Below, piece after piece: positions 38,983-47,252 of a stretch of DNA of 51,343 nt; positions within the stretch are counted from its first letter, which is position 1, and the number at the start of each line of letters is the position of its first letter. The position numbers and the translations under genes were made by a program. Under the pieces are notes generated by a model. The model had not been told where the DNA came from, did not search any database, and saw only the letters and a list, made by a program, of their open reading frames with translations. The DNA lies in assembly GCA_013112725.1 (NCBI GenBank), contig JABFFZ010000035.1, positions 1 to 51,343 on the forward strand, written 5' to 3'. The DNA comes from Chloroflexota bacterium. GTDB lineage: Bacteria; Chloroflexota; Anaerolineae; Promineifilales; Promineifilaceae.

Positions 38983-40476
38983 ATGAAATTGCTTTCAATC
39001 GTTAACAACAGCAGAAACGTTATGGCGGGATTGGTACTCTGGCTGGTATTCTGGCTGGCGGCCTGTGTGCCTACGTCTGCGCCGATTGCCATTGAGCCAA
39101 CGCGGTTATCGGTCACGGCCGCGGCCACCACCACACCCATACTGTCCCCCACCGCCACGACCCCGATTACCACGACGGCGCTATTGGCGCGCTGGAACAT
39201 GGCCGACGGCCGTTACGACATGCGCCCGGTGGATGCCACGACAGGTCAGGACGTACCGGGTTACAGCATACTGCCGCTGACGGGTGACAACACATATGCC
39301 CTGCAAACGGCGCTGTCGGCCGACGGCCGTACCCTGGCTGCCATTGAAAGCAACGGCGAGATATGCGAAGCCAGTGGCGGCGGTTCTGCCTGCCGCGCCC
39401 GCGCTGCCGGATTGCAATTGGTGGATGTGGTGGCGTGGCAAGGGGTGACGGCCGTATTGCCCGGCACTGGTTGGGTCGGGCCAATGCAGTTCAACCCGCA
39501 CGGCTCCCTGTTGGCGCTGGCGCACCATGAGGGGAGCGGCAGCCAGCTACTGCTGTTTGACACGGCGAGCGGGGCGCAGTTGGGGCAGCAGCCCATTCCT
39601 TTTCGGCCAACATTGATGGCGTTTACCGACGATGGTTCGCTGGTGTTGGCCGGGGCAGCAGAAGGGGAACTCCGGGGCGTGACGCCGCCCGGCCCGTTTA
39701 CGGTGCTGCTCCTGGACGGGGATACGCTGGCGGAACAGTGGCGGTTGGCGCTGCCCGATATGGTGAATGGCAGTTGGTGTACGGCCGTATGTGACGGCCC
39801 CCATGAGCAGCAGCAAACCGAATCGTGGCAGCCAGACGTTGTGGCTGCGCCGGACGGCCGTGCTCTCTATATCGTTCACGCCAATGAAGATAAACTGACG
39901 ACGGTTGACCTGTACGGCCGTACCGCTCACACCATTCCCATCCAACCCGAACAAAGCTGGCTGGAACGGCTGCTGGCGCTGACGGCGGAAACGGCAGCCG
40001 CCAAATCGTTGATGAGCGGCGGCCATAAAACAGCGGCCGTATCGCCCGATGGTCAGCGATTATATGTGATGAGTAACTTCTGGTATGTGGAGGCAGATGC
40101 CCACGGGCAGATGGTGCAGCGGCGAGAGGCTGGTGGTGTGCAGGTGGTGGAGGTGGCCGACGGCCGTTTGCTGCAAACGAAAGAAGTAGACGCCGACCGC
40201 CTGCGCCTGACGCCGGATGGCAACTATTTGCTGTTGGATGGGTGGGATGAAGACAAGCGTTGGTTTGAGGTGTGGGACGCCAACACATTGGTGATGATTA
40301 CCCGCCTGGAAGAGTTGGAGATCACGGCCGTGCCCCTGCTGAATGGTGGATATGCCTTGCTCGCCGGGAATACTGACGGCTTCCAGGTACACCTGCGCCT
40401 GATGGTCGCGCCCTATTTCAAATGTGCGCCGGTGTGGACGGTGGACGGCCCCATTACCTGGATTGCCGGACAATAA
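38983..40476 (+). CDS. Lipoprotein with WD40-like beta-propeller
   Basis: About 497 residues from the ATG at 38983, with AAGGAG ten bases before; the frame from 38935 begins in the hairpin. A lipoprotein signal is seen, VLWLVFWLAAC (Cys about 31). A Thr/Pro-rich linker to about 65 leads to repeated strands in which DGR turns mark blades (LSADGRTLAAIESNG, AFTDDGSLVLAGA, AAPDGRALYIVHA, VSPDGQRLYVMSN, LTPDGNYLLLDGW). Five to seven blades of a propeller are likely. Such proteins bind partners or ligands outside the cell. Many of the DGR triplets are written with the ACGGCCGT palindrome. Confidence 0.82.
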   Translation: MKLLSIVNNSRNVMAGLVLWLVFWLAACVPTSAPIAIEPTRLSVTAAATTTPILSPTATTPITTTALLARWNMADGRYDMRPVDATTGQDVPGYSILPLTGDNTYALQTALSADGRTLAAIESNGEICEASGGGSACRARAAGLQLVDVVAWQGVTAVLPGTGWVGPMQFNPHGSLLALAHHEGSGSQLLLFDTASGAQLGQQPIPFRPTLMAFTDDGSLVLAGAAEGELRGVTPPGPFTVLLLDGDTLAEQWRLALPDMVNGSWCTAVCDGPHEQQQTESWQPDVVAAPDGRALYIVHANEDKLTTVDLYGRTAHTIPIQPEQSWLERLLALTAETAAAKSLMSGGHKTAAVSPDGQRLYVMSNFWYVEADAHGQMVQRREAGGVQVVEVADGRLLQTKEVDADRLRLTPDGNYLLLDGWDEDKRWFEVWDANTLVMITRLEELEITAVPLLNGGYALLAGNTDGFQVHLRLMVAPYFKCAPVWTVDGPITWIAGQ

Positions 40477-40491
40477 CGGCTGGCAGTTGCA

Positions 40492-41088
40492 TTATTTTGC
40501 CAGGATGAGCAGTTCCTCATACGGCCGTCGTTCCGGCACAGAGTCGGGTGGTGATTCCCGATGCTGCAAGGTGAAGCCCCGCGCCGCAAACAGGCCAATG
40601 ATGGCGTCTGGCTGCACCGTGAAGGGCGGCCCGCCGGCGCGTGTGCCAATGGGAAACGCCAGAGTTACCAATTGGCCGCCAGGTTGCAGCAGGCGCGCCA
40701 CCAGATCGGCGTATTCGCCGCGCCGGTGCGGTTGGATGGCGCAAAAGCTGGTGTAGTCGAGAACGTATTGGTAATGGCCGTTAAACGTTGCCGGCAGCGT
40801 AAAAAAGTCGCTGTGTACGATCTCCAGCGGATAGTCCGGGTCAGCCAGAGTTTGCATGGCGTTGATGGCGGCGGTGGCAAAATCTACGGCCGTGACCGCA
40901 AATCCATGTCGGGCAAACAGGCGGGCATCGTGCCCCCGCCCCGCACCCAATACCATCATCGCCCCTGGCATCAACTGCCCCTGAGCCGCCAGCCGGGCAA
41001 AAACCGGCGTCGGCCCACCCAAATCCCAGGGAAACTGGTTGTTTTGGTAACGTGTCTCCCAAAAATGCGGTGAGTTAGCTTCTATCAT
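40492..41088 (-). CDS. SAM-dependent methyltransferase, TPMT-like
   Basis: A 198-residue class I methyltransferase. SPHFWETRYQNNQFPWDLGGPTPVF (about 6-30) is the thiopurine methyltransferase start with the substrate Trp/Pro. MVLGAGRGHDARLFARHGFAVTAVDFA (about 45-71) is motif I with the SAM-binding GAGRGHD. VLDYTSFCAIQPHRRGEYADLVARLLQPGG (about 108-137) is the post-motif region. TPMT-type enzymes methylate thiols, halides or chalcogens. The family call is firm, the substrate is not. A hairpin and the divergent kinase gene follow upstream. Confidence 0.85.
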   Translation of the reverse strand: MIEANSPHFWETRYQNNQFPWDLGGPTPVFARLAAQGQLMPGAMMVLGAGRGHDARLFARHGFAVTAVDFATAAINAMQTLADPDYPLEIVHSDFFTLPATFNGHYQYVLDYTSFCAIQPHRRGEYADLVARLLQPGGQLVTLAFPIGTRAGGPPFTVQPDAIIGLFAARGFTLQHRESPPDSVPERRPYEELLILAK

Positions 41089-41104
41089 CGGTCAATGAAT
41101 AAGG

Positions 41105-41137
41105 GGACGTGACAGGTCTGAGAGATCTGTCATGTCC
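41105..41137. repeat. Hairpin with TGACAGGTCT word
   Basis: GGACGTGACAGGTCT (41105-41119) faces AGATCTGTCATGTCC (41123-41137) with two mismatches and a loop of three. It is related to the AGACCTGACAGG element at 12.9 kb and lies between divergent methyltransferase and kinase genes. Confidence 0.6.
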
Positions 41138-41241
41138 TTAATTGGGCATCGCGCAGACGCCCTGTGTTTGTACCTGCTGTGCCAGAATTTTTACTGTAGT
41201 TGAGCAAATTGAGCAAAACCAATCTCCCAAAAGTGTGAAGT

Positions 41242-41259
41242 CGTTTACGAACCGTTTAC
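41242..41259 (+). promoter_or_regulatory. Direct repeat CGTTTAC spaced 11 bases
   Basis: CGTTTAC occurs at 41242-41248 and 41253-41259, one helical turn apart, 12 bases before the small membrane gene and upstream of a PhoR-like kinase. OmpR/PhoB-family regulators bind such 11-base direct repeats. No response-regulator gene is in the window beside it. Confidence 0.5.
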
Positions 41260-41270
41260 AATTACCGGTG

Positions 41271-41393
41271 ATGATAGTTTTGAATTTGAAGTTAGTTCTT
41301 GTAATTAGCCTGTTGTTGGTGGGTTTGCTGGTTTATGGGGGGGTACGGCCGTCAGCCGCTACCGTCGCCAAAGACAAACCGGCCTGGTGGTGA
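41271..41393 (+). CDS. Small single-pass membrane peptide (40 residues)
   Basis: MIVLNLKLVLVISLLLVGLLVYGGVRPSA is a short head, a hydrophobic helix (about 5-24) and a basic tail ending KPAWW. The stop (TGA at 41391-41393) overlaps the GTG start of the histidine kinase by seven bases, which suggests coupling. It may anchor or assist the kinase, which has no transmembrane segment of its own. No ribosome site is obvious. A chance ORF is possible. Confidence 0.45.
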   Translation: MIVLNLKLVLVISLLLVGLLVYGGVRPSAATVAKDKPAWW

Positions 41394-42358
41394 TTACATC
41401 GGCTAATTTGCGCCAGCAGTTGGCGGCGGCCCCTTTTGGTCTGCTCATCTTTAACCGCAAACAGACCATTCTCTACCAGAATCAAACGGCTGTGCGTTTG
41501 TTAACTAATGAAGCCCTGGCCGAACTATTGCACGATGTGGCGCTGGCAGACGGCCGTGCCGCCAGCCATACCCGCACACTCAACCTGCCGGAGGATCACT
41601 CCCTCAGTTGGTGGCTTTGCCCACTGGAAAACGGCGTTCTGGTTTGGGTGGAAGACCTCAGCGCCCAGCGGCGGTTAGAAAAATCCACCCAACTGTTCCT
41701 GAACAGCCTGTCCCATGAACTGCGCACGCCGCTGACGGCCGTACTCGCCCACATTGAACTGCTGCGCGCCCCCGACTTGCCCGACGCCATCCGCGAGAAT
41801 TCGCTCAACCAGATACACCAGGAAACCAACCGCATGGCCCGGCTGGTGCAAGATTTGCTCACGCTTAGCCGCCTGGAAACAGCCGGCCCGCTGGCCGTCC
41901 GCCCCATTGATCTGGCGCTGTTGGTCGAGTCGGTGGTGTCCGACTTCATCCTCATTGCCGAAGAAAAAGAGATGTTGGTTTCGTTACAGGTAGATTCGGC
42001 GCTGCCCCCTGTGCTGGCAGACTCTGACCGGCTGCGGCAGGTGTTCATTAATGTGCTGGATAATGCGGTGAAGTACGGCCGTGCCGCCGACAAGATCACC
42101 ATTCAGCTAACCCACACGCTGCCACACGTGTCTGTGTTGATTCAAGACAGTGGCCCCGGCATTCCGGCGCACCACCTACCCCAAATTACCACGCCGCTAT
42201 TCCGCGCCCGCACCGACATTCCCGGCAGTGGCCTGGGGCTGGCAATTGCCGCCGAAATTGTGCGCCAACATGGGGGGGGGTTGCAGATCAGCAGCAGTAC
42301 ACAAGGGGAAACGGGTACGGCCGTGACGTTTTTTTTGCCGGTACAAAGTGGCGATTAG
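41387..42358 (+). CDS. PhoR-like sensor histidine kinase without membrane segment
   Basis: A 323-residue kinase starting at GTG 41387. A PAS-like fold (about 12-90, FGLLIFNRKQTILYQNQTAVRLLTNEA) is followed by the HisKA domain with the phospho-His in LNSLSHELRTPLTAVLAHIELL (about 107). HATPase_c contains VFINVLDNAVKYGRAADKI (N box), VLIQDSGPGIPAHHLPQIT (G1) and GSGLGLAIAAEIVRQHGGGLQI (G2). It has no membrane helix, so it is soluble or works with the small peptide encoded just before it. The partner regulator is not adjacent. Confidence 0.9.
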   Translation: MVITSANLRQQLAAAPFGLLIFNRKQTILYQNQTAVRLLTNEALAELLHDVALADGRAASHTRTLNLPEDHSLSWWLCPLENGVLVWVEDLSAQRRLEKSTQLFLNSLSHELRTPLTAVLAHIELLRAPDLPDAIRENSLNQIHQETNRMARLVQDLLTLSRLETAGPLAVRPIDLALLVESVVSDFILIAEEKEMLVSLQVDSALPPVLADSDRLRQVFINVLDNAVKYGRAADKITIQLTHTLPHVSVLIQDSGPGIPAHHLPQITTPLFRARTDIPGSGLGLAIAAEIVRQHGGGLQISSSTQGETGTAVTFFLPVQSGD

Positions 42359-42364
42359 GGCTGC

Positions 42365-42396
42365 CAGACATCCGATTTTTCAAAAATTGGTTGCCT
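42365..42396. repeat. Decayed AGACATCCGATTT hairpin
   Basis: CAGACATCCGATTTTTC and the opposing AAAAATTGGTTGCCTG resemble the stems at 18951 and 24675 but with several mismatches in the right arm. It lies between the convergent kinase and GDPD genes. Confidence 0.5.
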
Positions 42397-42398
42397 GC

Positions 42399-43187
42399 TC
42401 AGGCCAGCAGCGCGGCCATGAGGGCGGCTTCCAGGGGTTTTTCTTCGGGCAGCAACGGCCGTACACTCGCCGGATTGTTGCTGCTGATGGTGTCCACGCC
42501 CCAGGCCAGCAGCGTCTCATAATCCCAATAAAAACCACCAGGACTACACGCATAACCGGCGGCCTGGATCATTTTCACCTCATCCCGACTCAAAAAGTCG
42601 GTGGAAGGACTCAGTACATCCACTTCAAACCGGGTGATCAGGCCGAGGGGATTACAAAACCGCCCCACGTAAATCAGGCTGGTGGTAATGTCCGGGTTCA
42701 GCCGTTTCGCGCGGCGCAGGGCAAACTGATCAAAACTGGTGACAACCACTTCATCTACCATGTCATATTGTTCAATCAGGGCTACCGTGCATAAGTCCAG
42801 GTCTGGGTTGAAATGCGGTGGGGTGTGTTTGAGTTCAATCATCAACGGAATGCGGCCTTTGGCCCAGGCCAGCACTTCTTCCAAAAAGGGTATCCGTTCC
42901 CCGGCAAAGGCGGCGTTAAAATAACGGCCTACATCCAGCGTACGCAAATAATCGGCTTTGTATTCGCCAATCTGGCCGGAGACGGGCGTTTTCAGGCGCA
43001 AATCCGTGTCATGGAAAACAACAACTTGTTTGTCGGCCGTCAACTGGACATCTAGCTCCAAAATATCGGCGCCGCCGGCCAACCCGGCGCGGAAAGCAGA
43101 CATGGTGTTTTCGGGGGCCACCTCCATGGCGCCGCGATGACCAACGAGAAGCGGACGGCCGTTTGTGCTTTGGCGTAAATCAAACAT
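42399..43187 (-). CDS. Glycerophosphodiester phosphodiesterase
   Basis: A 262-residue TIM-barrel enzyme without signal peptide. The N-terminal signature is LLVGHRGAMEVAPENTMSAFRAGLAGGADILELDVQLTADKQVVVFHDTDL (about 14-64), containing the catalytic HRG, E-N-T, the metal-binding E.D and the HD catalytic His. GRIPLMIELKH supplies the next Glu, and the barrel ends WGVDTISSNNPASVRPLL. It hydrolyses glycerophosphodiesters to glycerol-3-phosphate and alcohol. It could recycle lipid head groups with the aldolase gene nearby, though no link is shown. Confidence 0.93.
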   Translation of the reverse strand: MFDLRQSTNGRPLLVGHRGAMEVAPENTMSAFRAGLAGGADILELDVQLTADKQVVVFHDTDLRLKTPVSGQIGEYKADYLRTLDVGRYFNAAFAGERIPFLEEVLAWAKGRIPLMIELKHTPPHFNPDLDLCTVALIEQYDMVDEVVVTSFDQFALRRAKRLNPDITTSLIYVGRFCNPLGLITRFEVDVLSPSTDFLSRDEVKMIQAAGYACSPGGFYWDYETLLAWGVDTISSNNPASVRPLLPEEKPLEAALMAALLA

Positions 43188-43413
43188 GATCAGGCTCCTT
43201 ACTACTTAAACCTGTCAAAATGAAACTTGCTGCGGCCCGGTCTTTAACCAGGACGCTGGTGATCAATATAAAGTTAGGTACTACTCAGGCGTATTGTGTA
43301 CCGTGTTGCTGTGTAAGACGGGTGTATGCTACCAGCAAAGCCCGCCAATTTCAATGACAATCTGCCTAAGACAATCTGCCCCATCTGGTTGTCAGGCGAT
43401 TTGGAAAATCGCT

Positions 43414-44139
43414 CTACAATGCCAGATGTATCCCTTCCGGGTGACAAACGCCACATTGCGCGCAAAACATCTCTGTTTCACCAGGGCGGTTCAGCCCCAA
43501 CTGCTGGCGAATGAGCAGCAATTTTTGCACATCGGCCGGGGGCATGGGGTTGTGTACACCCAATGTGGCTAACAGATAGGCGATGAAGGCGTGGCGCTCC
43601 AATGTTTCCAGGCGCATAAATGCCTGCATGGGCGAATTGCCCACCGTTAGCGAACCATGCCGCTGCAAAACCAGACCATCATGTTTGCCAATGAGTTCCC
43701 GCACCACCAGCGCGTTTTCGGCGCTGGAAGGGGTGGCGTAGGCTGTGGTAGGAATGGTCCCCAGGAATACAACCGCTTCCGGCAGTAAACAGTCGGCCAG
43801 GGATATGCCGGCAATGGAGAGAGCTACCGCGTAGGGCGGATGGGCATGGACAACGGCCGTCACCTCCGGGCGTTGGCGGTACGCTTCCAGGTGCATGGGC
43901 AGTTCGCTGGTGGGGTGCAGGTGGCGCGGCCCGCCCACCTTTTTGCCCGCTTCGTTGACGATGATCAACTGGTCTGGTTCCAGCATCCCTTTGTGCAGGC
44001 CAGAAGGGGTGAGCAGGATACGGCCGTGCCCCAACCGCGCCGAGATATTGCCATCCGAAGCCAGAATCAGCCCCTTGTCGTACATCAGGCGGCCAATTTT
44101 GACGATCTCTTGTCGCAGTTCTAACTCGTGGGTGTGCAT
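43414..44139 (-). CDS. Class II aldolase/adducin-family protein
   Basis: A 241-residue zinc-dependent aldolase-like enzyme. SDGNISARLGHGRILLTPSG (about 28-47) is the phosphate/substrate loop, VVHAHPPYAVALSIAGISL (about 95-113) has the zinc-binding HxH, and LVLQRHGSLTVGNSPMQAFMRLETLERHA (about 155-183) supplies the third His. FAIAYLLA and a C-terminal CAQCGVCHPEG Cys-rich end are less usual: CxxCxxCH could bind metal. Fuculose-phosphate aldolase and methylthioribulose dehydratase are homologues, so the exact reaction is open. The 226 bases on its left hold no gene. Confidence 0.87.
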   Translation of the reverse strand: MHTHELELRQEIVKIGRLMYDKGLILASDGNISARLGHGRILLTPSGLHKGMLEPDQLIIVNEAGKKVGGPRHLHPTSELPMHLEAYRQRPEVTAVVHAHPPYAVALSIAGISLADCLLPEAVVFLGTIPTTAYATPSSAENALVVRELIGKHDGLVLQRHGSLTVGNSPMQAFMRLETLERHAFIAYLLATLGVHNPMPPADVQKLLLIRQQLGLNRPGETEMFCAQCGVCHPEGIHLAL

Positions 44140-44144
44140 CGCTG

Positions 44145-44203
44145 CGTAAAACGTAAAGCGTCAAGCGTAATCCGATGTTTCGGGTCACGGATTACGCTTT
44201 ACG
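44145..44203. repeat. Hairpin, GCGTAATCCG word family
   Basis: CGTAAAGCG and GCGTAATCCG (44165-44174) face CGGATTACGC (44188-44197) and TTTACG. It stands between the aldolase and ketopantoate reductase genes. Confidence 0.65.
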
Positions 44204-45248
44204 AGTTGTGGTACTTTTTCACTTCCGCCATCAGCCGTTGAGGACGGCCGTCAAACTCCCGCCAGTCCAATTCTTCCCGGATCAGCTGAAGCAAGATGTC
44301 GTTGAGCGCCGCGTTCACGGGGGTGGCAATGCCCAAAGCCTTCCCCGCCGCCGCTACCGCCCCATTGTGGTAAATGACTTCGCTCTTGCCCTTACCCGAT
44401 GTCAGGTCAATATGGAAAGAGGGCATTTTGTCGCCACGGCCGCTGGCAACGGCGCTGGCCATCCGTCCCTTGAGCATGGAACGGGGCAGCCGCCGCACGC
44501 CAAACGCCAGCTTTTTGGCCGAAGAGCCGGGCAGGTCAATCACCGGCAGCTTTTTAGCCTTCATCACTGCCAACGTCTCCTGCAACATCTGTACTTCCAG
44601 GTTGAAAATAGCGTCGGATTTATACAGGATACCTGGCTTGCGGTTCAAAATAGCAGAGGTGGCATTTCCCACCATGTTCAGCAGCGCCTTTGACCACTTC
44701 ATGGCCTGGTAATCGTTTTCCAGTTGGGTGGTAACTCCTGCTTTTTGGAAAAGCGCCCCCCACTGTTTGATGTTTTGTTTGGCTTGGGTAGGGGCCAGCG
44801 CCAGCCCACGCCCCTTCTTTTGCACCACAATATGGTCTGAGGTTTGTTTGCTCAGGGGAATGGTGACGGAACCGGCAATCACTTTTTCCGCGCCAAATTG
44901 GGCGATGAATGGCTGTTCCACACCGATGCCATTGCCGGTGGTGAGGATGGTGGGCGGCTGTGGGCAAAAGGCGACAATGGTATTCAGCGCCTCCTCCAGG
45001 TCATAAGACTTGACGCCCATGATGATGAGGTCATAGGCACGGCCGTCCTGAAACGCCGCCATCGCCGAGGTCAACACCTTGGGTCTGACCCGTTCCCGCT
45101 CCCCGTGTTCGGTAATGCTGAGGCCATTGAGGGTGATCAGCTCGGCCGTTACCTCACGGGCAATCATCGTAACCTGGTGTTTTTGTTGTAACAATCTGGC
45201 GCCCAGATAACCACCCACAGCGCCGGCGCCATAAACGAGTATGTCCAT
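44199..45248 (-). CDS. panE: 2-dehydropantoate 2-reductase (ketopantoate reductase)
   Basis: A 349-residue NADPH-dependent reductase for pantothenate synthesis. MDILVYGAGAVGGYLGARLL (1-20) is the dinucleotide-binding motif. YDLIIMGVKSYDLEEAL, TILTTGNGIGVE (about 97-108) and VIAGSVTIPLSKQ follow. The catalytic Lys is in YQAMKWSKALLNMVGNATSAIL (about 180-201) and the C-terminal Asn/Ser/Glu-rich part is S..IDLTSGKGKSEVIYHNGAVAAAGKALGIATPVN. Some bacteria use this fold for other ketoacids. The fmt gene lies 24 bases upstream on the same strand. Confidence 0.9.
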   Translation of the reverse strand: MDILVYGAGAVGGYLGARLLQQKHQVTMIAREVTAELITLNGLSITEHGERERVRPKVLTSAMAAFQDGRAYDLIIMGVKSYDLEEALNTIVAFCPQPPTILTTGNGIGVEQPFIAQFGAEKVIAGSVTIPLSKQTSDHIVVQKKGRGLALAPTQAKQNIKQWGALFQKAGVTTQLENDYQAMKWSKALLNMVGNATSAILNRKPGILYKSDAIFNLEVQMLQETLAVMKAKKLPVIDLPGSSAKKLAFGVRRLPRSMLKGRMASAVASGRGDKMPSFHIDLTSGKGKSEVIYHNGAVAAAGKALGIATPVNAALNDILLQLIREELDWREFDGRPQRLMAEVKKYHNS

Positions 45249-45272
45249 AAGCTTTACACAAAGTGGAGATTG

Positions 45273-46205
45273 TCAATCTCCCAATTCACTACCCACAAAA
45301 TGGGGATGACCACGCATAAATTCGGCCACAGACATGGCCTTTTTTCCCGCCAACTGTACTTCTAACAATTGTATGCCGCCTATGCCGCAATGGACAAACA
45401 CACGGCCGTTATCCACCATCACCTGCCCCGGCGTACCGGCGGGAATGATTTCATGTACCGGGGCGGCCTGCAAAATTTTCAACACTTGTCCCTGCCAGGT
45501 AGTAAATGCGCCGGGCCAGGGCGTCATGGCGCGGATGTGCCGGTCAAGTTGGTCACTGCTTTGCTGCCAGTCTAAACGGCCGTCCTCCTTCTTGATCATC
45601 GGTGCATAGGTGGATTGGGTATCATCCTGAGGGGTGGCTGGGAGTTGGCCGCTGAGGATGGCGGGCAGGTGTTGGCGCAGCAGCGCCGCGCCCAGGTTTG
45701 CCAGACGGTCATGCAGGGTCACGGCCGTGTCCGCTGCCCCAATCGGCGTGGCTGCACACACATACACCGGGCCGGTATCCAGCCCCGCGTCCATTTGCAT
45801 CAGGCAAACGCCGGTTTGGGCATCACCGGCCAATAGGGCATGTTGGATGGGCGAAGCGCCGCGCCAGCGGGGCAGCAGCGAAGCATGAACGTTGATGCAG
45901 CCATGCGGCGGCAGTTCCAACACATGCGGCCGCAAAATTTGCCCAAACGCCGCCACCACAATCACGTCTGGCTGCCAGTCGCGCAGGGGGGCCGCCGCTT
46001 CTTCACGTTTCAGCGATGGGGGTTGGTAAATGGGGATGTTGGCGGCCTGGGCAATAAGTTTGACGGGTGACGGCCGTAGCTGATTCCCCCGGCCCGCCGG
46101 TTTATCCGGCTGCGTCACGACGCCGACAACCTGTTGGGTTTCGATAAGTGTTTGCAGGCCGGGCACGGCAAAATCAGGTGTGCCCATAAAGACGACTCTA
46201 TGCAT
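45273..46205 (-). CDS. fmt: Methionyl-tRNA formyltransferase
   Basis: A 310-residue enzyme that formylates initiator Met-tRNA using 10-formyl-THF. RVVFMGTPDFAVPGLQTLIE starts the Rossmann part. CINVHASLLPRWRGASPIQHALLAGDAQTGVCLMQMDAGLDTGPV (about 103-147) has the HASLLP and catalytic Asn/His/Asp motifs. The C-terminal OB domain covers about 208-300 (AMTPWPGAFTTWQGQVLKI). Length is normal for Fmt. Def was not found in the window. It probably shares a transcript with panE. Confidence 0.95.
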   Translation of the reverse strand: MHRVVFMGTPDFAVPGLQTLIETQQVVGVVTQPDKPAGRGNQLRPSPVKLIAQAANIPIYQPPSLKREEAAAPLRDWQPDVIVVAAFGQILRPHVLELPPHGCINVHASLLPRWRGASPIQHALLAGDAQTGVCLMQMDAGLDTGPVYVCAATPIGAADTAVTLHDRLANLGAALLRQHLPAILSGQLPATPQDDTQSTYAPMIKKEDGRLDWQQSSDQLDRHIRAMTPWPGAFTTWQGQVLKILQAAPVHEIIPAGTPGQVMVDNGRVFVHCGIGGIQLLEVQLAGKKAMSVAEFMRGHPHFVGSELGD

Positions 46206-46240
46206 AAGGTCATTCTAGCCTGCTTACGGCCGTTTGCCTA

Positions 46241-46352
46241 GTTGACGCACCCAGAGGATGACTTTACAATCTTGCTGGAAGTGTGGAGCGGCAGCCGGCG
46301 GCGGATTAAGACCGGTTGACGCACCCAGAGGATGACTTTACAATCTTGCTGG
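46241..46352 (+). promoter_or_regulatory. Tandem duplicated strong promoter
   Basis: A 38-base block occurs at 46241-46278 and again at 46315-46352, a 74-base period. Each copy has TTGACG (46242-46247; 46316-46321) and TACAAT (46265-46270; 46339-46344) with exactly 17 bases between. Both fire towards the DUF4013 gene at 46404. Duplicated promoters should give high or buffered expression. Confidence 0.75.
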
Positions 46353-46403
46353 TAGCCCGTCACTTTATCAACTTAGTTCACACCTGAAACACAGGAGAAG
46401 AAA

Positions 46404-47099
46404 ATGGACATTGGAAAAGCTCTCACATACGTAACCGAAGACGAACGCTGGGTAACTAAACTGGGTATTGGCGCAGCCATGGCCTTTTTTAGTTTCCTCA
46501 TCATACCGGCATTTTTCTTAACCGGTTATATGGTGCAAATTGCTCAGAACGTAATGGCCGGCCACGAGCGGCCACTGCCTGAATGGCAAGACTGGGGCAA
46601 GCTGTTTATGGATGGTCTTAATTTGTTTGTCGCCATGTTGGTATATACATTGCCCTTTTGGCTGCTCACATGCTGTGTTTTATTCACTACCGTTGGCTCC
46701 AGCGGTCTAAGCGAAATGAGCGAAGATGCAGCAGCAGCGCTGCTTTCTGGTTCCTTTTTGTTATTCTGCTGCGTCTTTTTCATTTGGATCGTCGCCCTCA
46801 TGTTCCTGGCCCCGGCCGTGACCATTCAGTATGCACGGGAACGCAGCCTGGGCGCTTGTTTTCAGTTTAGTCGTGTCATTGGCATTGCCCGTGACAACAT
46901 TGGGGATATTGTTTTGACCGTTGCGGTCTCGATAGGCATCAGCTTTGTTCTCGGTCTGGTTGGGTCCATTCCCATCATTGGCTGGCTCATCATCCTGGCC
47001 GGTAATGTGTATGTATATGCCGTGTTGGGACACCTGTATGGACAAATTGGCGCTAAAATGGACGGCGGCATAAGCAAAGAGGATCAGTTTGCCATGTAG
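46404..47099 (+). CDS. DUF4013 membrane protein
   Basis: A 231-residue protein with five or six hydrophobic helices (SFLIIPAFFLTGYMVQIAQNV; FVAMLVYTLPFWLLTCCVLF; FLLFCCVFFIWIVALMFLAPAV; ISFVLGLVGSIPIIGWLIIL). The cytoplasmic N-terminus MDIGKALTYVTEDERWVTKL and the loop following helix 1 (AGHERPLPEWQDWGKLFMDGL) are DUF4013 hallmarks. Its role is unknown. CAGGAGAAGAAA precedes the ATG. It is driven by a duplicated promoter and followed by a perfect terminator, so it is a single, well-expressed gene. Confidence 0.88.
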   Translation: MDIGKALTYVTEDERWVTKLGIGAAMAFFSFLIIPAFFLTGYMVQIAQNVMAGHERPLPEWQDWGKLFMDGLNLFVAMLVYTLPFWLLTCCVLFTTVGSSGLSEMSEDAAAALLSGSFLLFCCVFFIWIVALMFLAPAVTIQYARERSLGACFQFSRVIGIARDNIGDIVLTVAVSIGISFVLGLVGSIPIIGWLIILAGNVYVYAVLGHLYGQIGAKMDGGISKEDQFAM

Positions 47100-47147
47100 T
47101 TCCACCAGATGGCCCGGTTAGCAACCGGCCACAACATGGATAAATGA

Positions 47148-47187
47148 GAAAAGAGGCGCTCATTGAGTTGAGCGCCTCTTTTCGTAA
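47148..47187 (+). terminator. Intrinsic terminator after the DUF4013 gene
   Basis: GAAAAGAGGCGCTCA (47148-47162) pairs with TGAGCGCCTCTTTTC (47169-47183) over a six-base loop. The A-run and T-run ends make it work on either strand. Confidence 0.85.
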
Positions 47188-47211
47188 GGAGGGGAAGAGG
47201 AAGAAAACTGA

Positions 47212-47252
47212 TAATTGGCAACTGTTAATTGCCAATTGACAGTTGCCAGTTA
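47212..47252. repeat. Hairpin TGGCAACTGT / ACAGTTGCCA
   Basis: TGGCAACTGT (47217-47226) and ACAGTTGCCA (47239-47248) enclose TTAATTGCCAATTG and AATTGGCAA words. It lies at the 3' end of the bactofilin-like gene on the minus strand, facing the DUF4013 terminator. Confidence 0.65.

Noticed and set aside
43188..43413. Small ORF or RNA in the gap left of the GDPD gene start
   Set aside because: Contains only a direct repeat ACAATCTGCC and a short GCGATTT/AAATCGC stem; no ORF with coding traits and no full promoter-terminator pair.
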